64,000 nt of DNA, taken from contig NZ_JAJAEL010000012.1 in the NCBI RefSeq assembly GCF_020447205.1, forward strand, positions 62,001-126,000, written 5' to 3'. Shown one piece after another: positions 1 to 7,936 of this stretch. Within the stretch, counting starts at the first letter, position 1. The number at the start of each line of letters is the position of its first letter. A program made the position numbers and the translations under genes. Origin of the DNA: Thalassolituus alkanivorans (GTDB lineage: Bacteria; Pseudomonadota; Gammaproteobacteria; Pseudomonadales; Oceanobacteraceae). The notes under the pieces are model-generated. The model saw only the letters and a program-made list of their open reading frames with translations. It searched no databases and was not told the DNA's origin.

Positions 1-116
1 TGCGGCGCCGGAGAAAGGCAGGCATTAAAAGCCCGCACCTTCTGGGTGTGAATGCGACATAGGTATAAATGGCTAGGTAGTTCTACGGATCGGGGGCTGG
101 TGGCAGGAGGTGCCAG

Positions 117-138
117 CGCGCCCCGGATTCAGGGCGCG
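117..138. other. GC-rich hairpin downstream of the Mpo1-like gene
   Basis: A 7-bp stem (CGCGCCC at 117-123, GGGCGCG at 132-138) with an 8-nt loop lies just past the stop codon of the leftward gene that ends at 156. A second small hairpin, TGGCA/TGCCA, sits beside it at about 101-115. There is no T-run in either direction, so this is at best a weak terminator or an mRNA 3'-end stabiliser. Confidence 0.3.
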
Positions 139-155
139 ACAGGAGAGGCAGTGGC

Positions 156-503
156 TTACTTCTGCGGCATTTTCTGCTTGATGCGGCCGGTGAGGAAGTC
201 TTTGATCATCACCCAGTCACCCATAAAGCTCCACAGCGGATACTTGAAGGTCGCTGGCTTGTTGTGCTCAAAAAAGAAGTGACCAATCCAGGCCTGACCG
301 TAGGCGGCAACAAAGGCCAGCGGGATCAGTGAGTACTGACTGCTCCAGATGGCATAGCTGATGATGCTGATGGCACTCAGGGTGCCGGTATAGTGCAGCA
401 CCCGGCAGGTGCGGTTGGAATGCTCACCGAGATAAAACGGATAGAACTCCGCGAAGCTGCTGAACTCTTTGGCTGCCGGAGTGTATGCGGACTGCTTGCT
501 CAT
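156..503 (-). CDS. Mpo1-like (DUF962) membrane protein
   Basis: A 115-residue protein of the Mpo1/YGL010w family (PF06127). Yeast Mpo1 is an Fe(II)-dependent dioxygenase acting in alpha-oxidation of 2-hydroxy fatty acids; whether the bacterial members do the same is inference. The family hallmark YPFYLGEH...CRVLHYTGT, with its histidines, is visible at residues 21-42. It is followed by hydrophobic stretches (about 43-70) and a second conserved patch, GHFFFEHNKPATF. The length is normal for short bacterial members. It is transcribed away from the AraC gene, with 150 bp between the two starts. An AGG-rich site precedes the ATG. Confidence 0.8.
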   Translation of the reverse strand: MSKQSAYTPAAKEFSSFAEFYPFYLGEHSNRTCRVLHYTGTLSAISIISYAIWSSQYSLIPLAFVAAYGQAWIGHFFFEHNKPATFKYPLWSFMGDWVMIKDFLTGRIKQKMPQK

Positions 504-653
504 GTTTACCTGCCTTGCCTGATGGCTTGTTATTAGTCGTTGTTGTTATGAGTTGTCTGATCTGTATTCAACATACGACAGCGTGATGAATGCAGATTGG
601 CTTTTCGGGTCAAGTTGTTATCATAATGAGTCATTTATACCCGGAAGATTGTT

Positions 654-1682
654 ATGTCACCGCCGCTACAGATCGGTCAGCCACCTCTGGCGACGACCTC
701 CAGCGCCTGGGTGCGTTTGCTGTTGCAGGGCGCGGAAGGCTTTGGCCTTAACAGTGCGCTGCTGTGTGAACAGTCCGGAATCGACGCTGCACTGTTGCAG
801 GAGCCGCAGGGTCGGATTCCCCAGACCCGGGTGACGGCGTTGTGGAATGCCATCACCGCGGCCTGCCCGGATGATGATCTGGCTCTGGCCATTGGCCGTG
901 ATATCCGCCTCGAGCATGCGCCGGTAATCAGCTTCGCCATGCAGTCCAGCCGTAACCTGCGTGAAGCACTGGAGCGGTTGCTGCGTTTTCACCGCCTGAT
1001 CGGTGAAGCCATTGATTTACCACTGCAGGAAACCGCACAGGGCGTACGCATCAGCTTTCATGCCCGCCAGCCGGTGCCGTTGTTGTCACTGCATACCGCC
1101 ATGGTGGCGCTGGTGGCCATGGCACGCTGGCTGACCCATCAGCCGGTCAGGCCTCTGAACGTCACCCTGCGCAGCCAGCCGCCTAAACACCCGGAGCGCT
1201 GGCAGCATTATTTTGGCTGCCCGGTGCAGTTCGCCGCGCCACAGAACAGTATCGAATTCAGCCATGAGCTGCTGACGACAGCCGTTGCCGGCGCCAACCC
1301 ACAACAGGCTGCGGCGCAGGATCTGGCCGCGCGTCATGCGCTGCAACAGCTGAACGAGCAACAGGCGCTGGCCCATGTGCGCTACTGGATCGAGCAGTCG
1401 CTGGTACTGGGGGAGCCTGACCGCGCCTGGGTGGCTGGTTGTCTGGGATTAAGCATCAGCACCCTGCAGCGGCGCTTGCGTGCCCGTGGTGTGACCTTCA
1501 AGCAATTGCTGGAAGAGGTCCGGCGTGAGCAGGCAAAGCGCTTATTGCAGCAGGGCGTGGCGCTGCCGGAAATCGCCCTGCGGCTGGGGTATCAGGAGCA
1601 AAGCAACTTTCAGCGGGCATTCAAGCGCTGGTTTGGAAAAACGCCGGGGCAGGCGAGAGGAGGAGGTCTGGGTGGCTTATAA
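654..1682 (+). CDS. AraC-family transcriptional regulator (OruR/arabinose-binding-like N-terminus)
   Basis: A 342-residue activator. The N-terminal two thirds match the arabinose-operon-regulator-like sensor domain typical of OruR/ArgR-type AraC proteins (PF12625). The C-terminal ~85 residues hold a two-helix-turn-helix AraC DNA-binding domain; LSISTLQRRL and the family signature IALRLGYQEQSNFQRAFKRW are clear. ATG 654 has GGAAG about 7 nt upstream. It lies divergent from the Mpo1-like gene and directly upstream of the lipoprotein pair at 1759-4625, so either could be its target. The ligand cannot be read from the sequence. Confidence 0.88.
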   Translation: MSPPLQIGQPPLATTSSAWVRLLLQGAEGFGLNSALLCEQSGIDAALLQEPQGRIPQTRVTALWNAITAACPDDDLALAIGRDIRLEHAPVISFAMQSSRNLREALERLLRFHRLIGEAIDLPLQETAQGVRISFHARQPVPLLSLHTAMVALVAMARWLTHQPVRPLNVTLRSQPPKHPERWQHYFGCPVQFAAPQNSIEFSHELLTTAVAGANPQQAAAQDLAARHALQQLNEQQALAHVRYWIEQSLVLGEPDRAWVAGCLGLSISTLQRRLRARGVTFKQLLEEVRREQAKRLLQQGVALPEIALRLGYQEQSNFQRAFKRWFGKTPGQARGGGLGGL

Positions 1683-1697
1683 TAATAAAATTCTTAT

Positions 1698-1726
1698 TTG
1701 CGAATAATTATCGTTAGATGTATTGT
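1698..1726 (+). promoter_or_regulatory. candidate sigma-70 promoter for the RCC1/di-haem lipoprotein pair
   Basis: TTGCGA (1698-1703) and TATTGT (1721-1726) are separated by exactly 17 nt; each hexamer matches the sigma-70 consensus at 4 of 6 positions. It lies between the AraC gene and the lipoprotein pair. Confidence 0.35.
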
Positions 1727-1737
1727 TCGCCGCCTTT

Positions 1738-1756
1738 GATATTGGTTCTCATTAAC
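1738..1756 (+). promoter_or_regulatory. Fur-box-like operator
   Basis: The 19 bases starting GATATTGG match the classical Fur box (GATAATGATAATCATTATC) at 14 of 19 positions by direct alignment. The site starts about 11 nt after the predicted -10 hexamer, so a bound repressor would cover the transcription start. It ends 12 nt before the likely ATG at 1768. It implies iron-dependent repression of the RCC1/di-haem pair; this is inference from one site. Confidence 0.4.
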
Positions 1757-1758
1757 GG

Positions 1759-3297
1759 GTGGCTGCAATGCAACGTTTATTCCTGCCGGTTTTACCGGTT
1801 CTGTTTCTGTTGGGCTGTGGTGCGGACAGTGATAACAGCAATGCTCCGGACATAACAGCACCACAACTCAGTGGTCAATTCCCCGCCGATTCGGCGATCT
1901 CGCAAAGCCGTCTGCTGACATTGACGGGCATCGTCAGCGACGACAACAAGCTGGGTAGCGTAGAAATTGTTAGCGGCGGGCAAAGCTTTCCCGCTGACTT
2001 GCAGCTGGACGACAATGGCCGTAGTGGGCAATTCAGTGCTGCACTCCGCTTGAGCGGTGGTCTCAATACGTATCAGATTGTGGTGAGAGATGCGGCTGGT
2101 AACCAGATCCGTGCAAGCCATCAGGCTTATTTCGGTAAGCGGGTAACGGCTGGTGGTGCGCACTCCGGCGCGATTGTTGAAGGCAAAACCTATGTCTGGG
2201 GTCGTAATAACAAAGGCCAGTTGGGACTGGGCATGACCAGCAAGCTGGCCAGTGACGAATCCCATCCGCTGACGCCGGTGTTACTGCCAATCAGCAAGAC
2301 GTTTGTGTCGCTGGCGTTCAATCAGAATGCCTCACTGGCGCTGGCCGATGATGGCACGGTCTGGAGCTGGGGAGATGGCGCCAATGGTCAGCTCGGACTG
2401 GGCAGTGCAGCAGCAGAAACGGCAGATACAAGCACCCGGCTGACGCCGGTACAGGTGCCTGGCATCACTGATGCGGTGTCTGTTGTACGTGGTTACGGTC
2501 ATTCGCTGGTGCTGCATAACGACGGCACAGTCTCTGCTTTTGGCAGCAATAATCTTGGCCAGTTAGGCGATGGCTCTGCCCTTAACCGTGATTATCCGGT
2601 GCGCTTAACTCTGACAGATATTGTGCAGGTAGCTGCATCGTCCGGCAGTTCTTATGCGCTGGATGAGCAGGGCGTTCTCTGGGGCTGGGGCGCCAATGAC
2701 TACGCCAACCTGGGATTAGCCAGCGAAGATACCGAGGTTCACAGCACGCCTGTGCAGATTCCGCTGCCGCAAGCGATTACTGCTGTAGCTGCCGGTCGTG
2801 ATCATGTACTGGCGCTGGGTAAAAGCGGTCAGGTGTATGCGTGGGGTCTGAACTTCAGCAGTCAGGTGGGTTTATTTGTCAGCGAGCAATGGCCGGAAGT
2901 GGTCACAAGCCCGCAGCTGCTGCCGTGGTTCAGCGATGTGCAGGCGGTCTGGGCTAATGGTAATCAGAGTTTTGTGAAGCGCGCCGATGGCAAGGTCTAT
3001 CCCTGGGGACAGAACATGCTTGGTACGCTGGGTATTGAGCAGGACGATGATGTAGAAGCACCACTGAGCCCGATTCTGCAATTTGATAATGCGCTGGATT
3101 TAGGTAACGGGGCGCTGCATACCCTTGGCCTGCGCGGCGATGGTCAGTTGTTCTCCTGGGGCTGGAGCTTTGAGGGATCGCTGGGCGGCAGTGATCTTAT
3201 TAATCTGTGGGGCTACCGCGTACCGGTATTGGTATCCGTACCCGAAGCTGCAGCGGAAGCGGCAACATCTGCGGCGATGGTGACGTCAGCGCCATGA
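1759..3297 (+). CDS. RCC1-repeat beta-propeller lipoprotein
   Basis: About 510 residues. GTG 1759 is the furthest start; ATG 1768 (MQRLFLPV) is more likely because the signal peptide then begins correctly. The lipobox LFLLGC predicts a lipid-anchored, exported protein. Residues ~30-125 look like a bacterial Ig-like domain (VSDDNKLGSVEIVSG...). From ~130 to the end come about seven RCC1-type blades with the recurring pattern WGxNxxGQLGLG and repeated HSLVL/GYGHS-like segments. RCC1 propellers are protein-interaction platforms; no catalytic role is suggested. The stop overlaps the ATG of the di-haem oxidoreductase (ATGA at 3294), so the two are translationally coupled and probably work together. 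Confidence 0.82.
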   Translation: MAAMQRLFLPVLPVLFLLGCGADSDNSNAPDITAPQLSGQFPADSAISQSRLLTLTGIVSDDNKLGSVEIVSGGQSFPADLQLDDNGRSGQFSAALRLSGGLNTYQIVVRDAAGNQIRASHQAYFGKRVTAGGAHSGAIVEGKTYVWGRNNKGQLGLGMTSKLASDESHPLTPVLLPISKTFVSLAFNQNASLALADDGTVWSWGDGANGQLGLGSAAAETADTSTRLTPVQVPGITDAVSVVRGYGHSLVLHNDGTVSAFGSNNLGQLGDGSALNRDYPVRLTLTDIVQVAASSGSSYALDEQGVLWGWGANDYANLGLASEDTEVHSTPVQIPLPQAITAVAAGRDHVLALGKSGQVYAWGLNFSSQVGLFVSEQWPEVVTSPQLLPWFSDVQAVWANGNQSFVKRADGKVYPWGQNMLGTLGIEQDDDVEAPLSPILQFDNALDLGNGALHTLGLRGDGQLFSWGWSFEGSLGGSDLINLWGYRVPVLVSVPEAAAEAATSAAMVTSAP

Positions 3298-4625
3298 TCC
3301 GCACAGGTTATTTACTGCTAATCGCGCTGCTGCTGACCGGCTGTGGTGCCTCCGATAACTCCGGCTCCGGCGCTGGCCAACAAACGCAGGTTTGGCTGCC
3401 GGTGGGTGGCGCCGCCACGGTTGAATGGCAGGCCTCATTAGGTTTTCTGCAGTTTATTCCGGGCCTGCCGCTGGAGGAACTGGCGCAGGTCTCGCGCGGT
3501 CGTGAGCTGTTTGTTGCTGACTGGGAAATGGCGCCCGGCGCGCGTCCGCAACTCGATGGACTGGGACCGCTGTTTGTCGCCAGTGCCTGCGATCTGTGCC
3601 ACACCGCCAACGGCCGTGCCGCCAGCTTACTGGCTGACGGCCAGATAGGCAGCGGTTTGCTGTTCCGTCTGGGCGACGCAAATGGTCGGCCTGACCCGCA
3701 TCTGGGTGGTCAGTTGCAGCCGTTTGCCACTGTCGGGCGTGGCGAAGGCGATGTCAGCTGGCAGGATGATGGCTCTGGTAAGCCACAGTTTGTGCTGAGC
3801 AATCCGAGCCATGCACTGGCTGCCGGCATTCACCTTGGGCCGCGTTTATCGCCGCAGCTTACCGGGGTCGGTTTGCTGAATCTGGTGCCGGAGGAACAGA
3901 TTCTGGCTTATGAAGATGAATCGGACAGTAACGCTGATGGTATTTCCGGCCGCGCCCATCGCCTGCAGCGCGAAGGACAGGACTGCATTGGCCGCTTTGG
4001 CTGGAAGGCGATGCAGTGTTCGCTGCGCGGACAAAGTGCCGGTGCTTTGCAACAGGATATGGGATTAACCAGTGTGGTTAATCCGCAGGAGCCCTGCACG
4101 GAACATCAGGATATCTGTACCAGCCAACCGTCCGGCGGTAATCCTGAGGTCAGCGAGGAAGCGCTGGGCCAGATCAATGAGTTCCTTACTGTGTTAGCGG
4201 TGTACGGACGACGTGTCAGCGATAACGCGGCCTTTGAACGTGGGGCGCAATTGTTTGCCCAAACCGGCTGTGCGGCCTGTCACCGGCCGACATTAACAAC
4301 CGCTACCGACGCCGTGCTGGCGCCGCTGCGCGGGCAGACAATCTATGCCTATACCGATTTGCTGCTGCACGACATGGGTGCAGATCTCAGCGACGGTGTC
4401 GGCGAGGGACATGCGCAGCCTCAGGAATGGCGTACACCGCCACTGTGGGGGTTGGGTTTGCTGGAAGGTGATGGTGTCAGCCGCTTCCTGCACGATGGCC
4501 GGGCGCAAACCTTACCGCAGGCGATTCTCTGGCATGGTGGCGAAGGTCTGGCAGCAAAGCAGGCATTTGAGCAGCTGAGTCAGCAACAACGGGACGATTT
4601 ACTCAGCTTCTTACGCGCTATCTGA
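3294..4625 (+). CDS. di-haem oxidoreductase (DUF1111 / DHOR family) lipoprotein
   Basis: 443 residues from ATG 3294; this start overlaps the upstream stop as ATGA and gives a proper lipoprotein signal (LLLTGC, Cys17), whereas an upstream in-frame start at 3207 would lie inside the RCC1 gene. Two c-type haem motifs are present: CDLCH at ~99-103 and CAACH at ~326-330. The family (PF06537) is related to the MauG/CcpA di-haem peroxidases; its physiological substrate is unclear. C-terminal text such as WRTPPLWGLG and FLHDGRA is typical. In pseudomonads DHOR genes often sit in Fur-controlled imelysin clusters, which agrees with the Fur-like box upstream. Confidence 0.87.
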   Translation: MIRTGYLLLIALLLTGCGASDNSGSGAGQQTQVWLPVGGAATVEWQASLGFLQFIPGLPLEELAQVSRGRELFVADWEMAPGARPQLDGLGPLFVASACDLCHTANGRAASLLADGQIGSGLLFRLGDANGRPDPHLGGQLQPFATVGRGEGDVSWQDDGSGKPQFVLSNPSHALAAGIHLGPRLSPQLTGVGLLNLVPEEQILAYEDESDSNADGISGRAHRLQREGQDCIGRFGWKAMQCSLRGQSAGALQQDMGLTSVVNPQEPCTEHQDICTSQPSGGNPEVSEEALGQINEFLTVLAVYGRRVSDNAAFERGAQLFAQTGCAACHRPTLTTATDAVLAPLRGQTIYAYTDLLLHDMGADLSDGVGEGHAQPQEWRTPPLWGLGLLEGDGVSRFLHDGRAQTLPQAILWHGGEGLAAKQAFEQLSQQQRDDLLSFLRAI

Positions 4626-4647
4626 GGTTTTATCTGCGAGACATGGA

Positions 4648-4671
4648 GCGGACATTATGGATGATGTCCGC
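4648..4671 (+). terminator. hairpin after the di-haem lipoprotein gene
   Basis: A perfect 8-bp stem (GCGGACAT/ATGTCCGC) with an 8-nt loop lies 22 nt after the stop codon and is followed by only a short T-run (CTTTGCCC). It is plausibly a weak intrinsic terminator. Confidence 0.4.
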
Positions 4672-5060
4672 TTTGCCCTCCGGCCCTGGCTGTCTGTCGG
4701 GCTTTGCTCCTTTCTGTTGATCTGGTGACGGCTTTTTTCGCTGAATTTCTCATGCTAATGGGTGATTTTTACCGCCAGTCATTCGTTGCCATACAGTTTT
4801 AACGGGCCTCATATATAGCTGTCAGCGCGGCTTTTAATAGGGTCTTTGGCGTAAAAACCAGTACAGGTTGCACAAATGACCTGTGGATTTGTCTGTGCTC
4901 TTGTTTACAGAGGACAGAAATAGCTCTGATGCGTCTTCCCAAGCGGACAAAAGCTGATCTGCATTGCAGCAAAACCGCTAAGGTTTTCTGATAGGCTAGG
5001 GTTATAACAACCAGAATGTTCTCACTGTCACCCGCCGGTGGCAGTCACGGAGGAACGATC
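4672..5060 (+). other. non-coding leader region of the PHA depolymerase gene
   Basis: About 390 bp without a supportable gene between the di-haem lipoprotein hairpin and phaZ. The distal part carries two inverted repeats listed separately (4959-4969 and 4971-4987). A Shine-Dalgarno AGGAGG-like stretch (GGAGGAACG) lies at about 5050-5058. No RNA gene was recognised. Confidence 0.5.
4959..4969 (+). promoter_or_regulatory. PhaR-like palindrome upstream of phaZ
   Basis: CTGCATTGCAG is a perfect palindrome of the form CTGC-N3-GCAG, the type of site described for PhaR repressors of PHA metabolism. It lies about 90 bp upstream of the phaZ start. No phaR gene is in the window, so the link is inference. 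A second inverted repeat, AAAACC-N5-GGTTTT, follows at 4971-4987. Confidence 0.3.
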
Positions 5061-6281
5061 ATGCTCTACAAAATGAATGCCCAGATTATGGATGCCATGC
5101 GCCCGGTGCATGTGCTCGCACGCCATACGCGCAATATGTTTTATCAGCCGTGGAATCCACTGAATTACGGCATCTTTTTTCGTACCGTACGTGCCACGAT
5201 GGAGCTGACCGAACGACTGACCGATTATTACGAGCAGCCGGACTGGGATCTGGATACCACGGAAATTGATGGCCGTACGATCGGTATTGAATATAAAACC
5301 GTGATTGAAAAACCCTACTGCAATCTGCTGCATTTCCGCCGTCGTACCCGCGGTCTGGATCAGCCTAAGGTGCTGCTGCTGGCGCCGTTATCCGGTCACT
5401 TTGCTACTTTGCTGCGTGGCACTGTGCGTGAATTTTTACCGGACCATGAGGTGTATATCACCGATTGGCGCAATGCCCGTGATGTGCCCATGAGTGATGG
5501 CGGTTTCCGTTTCGATGATTACGTTGAGTACTTAATCGAATTTATGGAAAAGCTGGGCCCGGATACCCACGTACTGGCGGTGTGTCAGCCCTGCGTACCA
5601 GCGCTGGTAGCGGCTGGCTATATGGCGATGCATAACAACCCGAATCTGCCGAAAAGCATGAGTCTGATGGGTGGCCCGGTGGATGTACGTATTAATCCGA
5701 CCGATGTGAATGACTATGCTTCCGGCCGTGATCTGGAATGGTTTGAGGATAATGTTATCTGCCGCGTGCCGCCGGGTTTTAAAGGCCGTGGTCAGCTGGT
5801 TTATCCGGGGTTTATTCAGCTGACTGGTTTTATGTCGATGAATATGGACTCGCACATCAGTAAGCACTTCAAGTTTTTCAGTGATCTGGTGAAAGGCGAC
5901 GGTGAAAGCGCTGAAGCCCATCGGCAGTTTTATAACGAGTATCTGGCGGTTATGGATATGCCGGCGCAATATTATCTCGACACTATCCGCCGGGTATTTC
6001 TGGAGCACCAGTTGCCTAAGGGTGAGCTGGAATTCCGTGGTGAAAAAGTTGATCTTAAGGCGATTAAAACGATGGCCCTGATGACCATCGAAGGTGAGCT
6101 TGACGATATTACCGGACGAGGCCAAACCGCCTGCGCCCTGGATTTATGCGCCGGTATTGCCAAGAGTAAAAAACAACATCTGGAAGAAGAGGGGGTTGGC
6201 CATTACGGTATCTTTAATGGCCGTAAATTCCGCGAAAGCATTGCCCCTAAAGTAAAAGCCTTTATGCAGAAACACGCCTGA
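5061..6281 (+). CDS. phaZ: intracellular polyhydroxyalkanoate depolymerase
   Basis: 406 residues from ATG 5061, chosen because GGAGGAACG precedes it at good spacing and because MLYKMNAQIMDAMRP is the usual family N-terminus; the upstream in-frame ATG 5016 adds an unlikely leader. It is an alpha/beta hydrolase that mobilises stored short-chain PHA in the cytoplasm. The nucleophile is a cysteine in AVCQPC (Cys175), as in Ralstonia PhaZ1, rather than the serine of a lipase box. The acid (ELDDITG) and histidine (EGVGHYGIFNG) regions are intact. A strong hairpin terminator follows at 6305-6343. The thiolase at 21835 could supply the matching synthetic step. Confidence 0.9.
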   Translation: MLYKMNAQIMDAMRPVHVLARHTRNMFYQPWNPLNYGIFFRTVRATMELTERLTDYYEQPDWDLDTTEIDGRTIGIEYKTVIEKPYCNLLHFRRRTRGLDQPKVLLLAPLSGHFATLLRGTVREFLPDHEVYITDWRNARDVPMSDGGFRFDDYVEYLIEFMEKLGPDTHVLAVCQPCVPALVAAGYMAMHNNPNLPKSMSLMGGPVDVRINPTDVNDYASGRDLEWFEDNVICRVPPGFKGRGQLVYPGFIQLTGFMSMNMDSHISKHFKFFSDLVKGDGESAEAHRQFYNEYLAVMDMPAQYYLDTIRRVFLEHQLPKGELEFRGEKVDLKAIKTMALMTIEGELDDITGRGQTACALDLCAGIAKSKKQHLEEEGVGHYGIFNGRKFRESIAPKVKAFMQKHA

Positions 6282-6304
6282 GGCTTTATCAGGGCCGGGC
6301 CAAT

Positions 6305-6343
6305 AAAAAAGCTGCCACTGTTATTAACAGAGGCAGCTTTTTT
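6305..6343. terminator. bidirectional intrinsic terminator
   Basis: AAAAAAGCTGCC (6305-6316) pairs perfectly with GGCAGCTTTTTT (6332-6343); the loop has its own short CTGTT/AACAG stem. It lies between the convergent ends of phaZ (6281) and the histidine kinase gene (6356), so it can serve both. Confidence 0.9.
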
Positions 6344-6355
6344 ATGCGCGTCATT

Positions 6356-7936
6356 TCAGGGCGCTTTTTGCGCCGCCGGTGCTTCCCGGCCGGTGTGCAA
6401 GCGGGCGATACAGCGCAGCAGTTTTTCTCCGCTCAGTGGTTTTAATACCACATCATCCATGCCAGCGTTCAGACAGGTCTGGCGATCCTGCTCCATGGCG
6501 TTGGCGGTAAGGCCAACAATAGGAATACGGCGATGATAGTCATCCATTTCACGCAGCAATTGCGTGGCACGCAGCCCATCCATTACCGGCATATGCCAAT
6601 CCATTAAAATCAGATCAAAACGTTGCTGCTGACAGAAGTCGAGGGCCTCCTGACCGTGTTCGGCAACGGTTACCTTAATACCGGCATGGGACAGAATTTT
6701 TTTGGTCACTAATTGATTGGTGCGGTTATCCTCAACCAGCAGGATTTTCAGATTGGGTATCCTGGGCAACGGATCAAGCTGGTGCGGCGCCGGAATATCC
6801 TGCATTAATGCCGGATAACTGAGATTAAATTCAAACACAGAGCCTTTGCCGGGCACGCTGCTGACTTCGATATTCCCGCCTTTGGCATTCACCAGATCTT
6901 TGCAGATGGTCAGCCCCAGGCCACTGCCTTCATAACGGCGGGTGGTTGACTGATCAACCTGGCTGAAAGGACGGAATAATTTATTCATATCGTCGGCATG
7001 AATACCGATACCGGTATCGACAATCCGGAAGCGCAGCTGGTGTTCCTGGCCAAGGCGCTTACTCAGATCAATGGTCAGAGAGACGCTGCCTTCGTGGGTA
7101 AACTTAACCGCATTACTGACCAGATTCAGCAGAATTTGTTTTAGCCTGCCGCCATCACCATGCAGCTGATCGGGAATGCGGCTGTCGATATTTACGCTGA
7201 AGCGGATGTTCTTTTCCTGTATCGCATGCTGTACCAGACTCTGCACATCTTTCACTGCTTCGCGCAGAGAGAATGGCGCATTTTCCAGCCGGATATTACC
7301 ACTGTCGATACGGGCATATTCAAGAATATCGGAGGTTTGGCGGGTCAGAGCTTCGGTGGCGTTGAGAATCAGCCGGCACAGCTCTTCTTTCTCCTGCGGA
7401 TCATCACACTTGAGTAATAACTCGGCAGCGCCACGGATTCCATTTAACGGGGTACGCATTTCGTGGCTCATATTAGCCAGAAATGAGGTCTTTACTTCGT
7501 TGGCGGCTTCGGCAGCTTTCTGCGCCTGTTTCAGGCGGGTGATGTTGCGCGAAATACCAAAGATATACTGCACCTCACCGGCGGAGCCAAAAATAGGAGA
7601 AAGTGTTGTGCTCCAATATTGTGGGCTGCCATCGTGACTGGTCAGCTCCTCAACTTCTTCGTACTGAATGGGCTCTTTACGTTCCATACAGCGTTTGTAG
7701 TTGGCGCTGACCTGTTCGTACAAATCAGGAGGCATCAGTTCTCTGATGCCCATATCTTTGGGGGCGGCGGACACCAGTTCGAGGCTCAGCTGCTGCGACA
7801 GATTGGTTTTTACAAAATAAAAATCATCTTCGCCAACCCGCAGGATAAACATGTTATCGGGAGAGTTACGCCAGATCTCGTAAAACAGGTGGGTCTCAAG
7901 ATCGAGGCCGCTGTCAGGACGTTTCTCTGCGCTCAT
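6356..7936 (-). CDS. PAS-domain hybrid sensor histidine kinase
   Basis: 526 residues with no predicted membrane segment, so probably cytosolic. Order: PAS sensor (~15-130, ending IFGISRNITRLKQAQ), HisKA dimerisation domain with the phospho-acceptor His158 in NMSHEMRTPLNG, HATPase_c (GGRLKQILLNLVSNAVKF N-box; DTGIGI; GSGLGLTI), then a receiver domain at ~395-515 with KILLVEDN and a phospho-acceptor aspartate in LILMDWHMPVMDG. There is no Hpt module, so a separate phosphotransfer partner or direct signalling is expected. Its ATG overlaps the stop of the DUF917 gene by 4 bp, so the two are co-translated. Confidence 0.9.
   Translation of the reverse strand: MSAEKRPDSGLDLETHLFYEIWRNSPDNMFILRVGEDDFYFVKTNLSQQLSLELVSAAPKDMGIRELMPPDLYEQVSANYKRCMERKEPIQYEEVEELTSHDGSPQYWSTTLSPIFGSAGEVQYIFGISRNITRLKQAQKAAEAANEVKTSFLANMSHEMRTPLNGIRGAAELLLKCDDPQEKEELCRLILNATEALTRQTSDILEYARIDSGNIRLENAPFSLREAVKDVQSLVQHAIQEKNIRFSVNIDSRIPDQLHGDGGRLKQILLNLVSNAVKFTHEGSVSLTIDLSKRLGQEHQLRFRIVDTGIGIHADDMNKLFRPFSQVDQSTTRRYEGSGLGLTICKDLVNAKGGNIEVSSVPGKGSVFEFNLSYPALMQDIPAPHQLDPLPRIPNLKILLVEDNRTNQLVTKKILSHAGIKVTVAEHGQEALDFCQQQRFDLILMDWHMPVMDGLRATQLLREMDDYHRRIPIVGLTANAMEQDRQTCLNAGMDDVVLKPLSGEKLLRCIARLHTGREAPAAQKAP

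Noticed and set aside
1-51. Possible end of a rightward gene at the left edge (open frame to TGA at 49-51)
   Set aside because: Only 16 codons are visible and a second frame is open to 60; neither has a recognisable family or a terminator to support it.
52-155. Structured-RNA or riboswitch candidate (AAAAGCCCG-like text and paired hairpins)
   Set aside because: The order of elements does not match any riboswitch that I know, and the hairpins are simple and lie downstream of a leftward gene.
3294-4625. MauG for the amine dehydrogenase cluster
   Set aside because: Although di-haem, it belongs to the DUF1111 lipoprotein family, lies 30 kb from aauBEDA and is coupled to an RCC1 gene.
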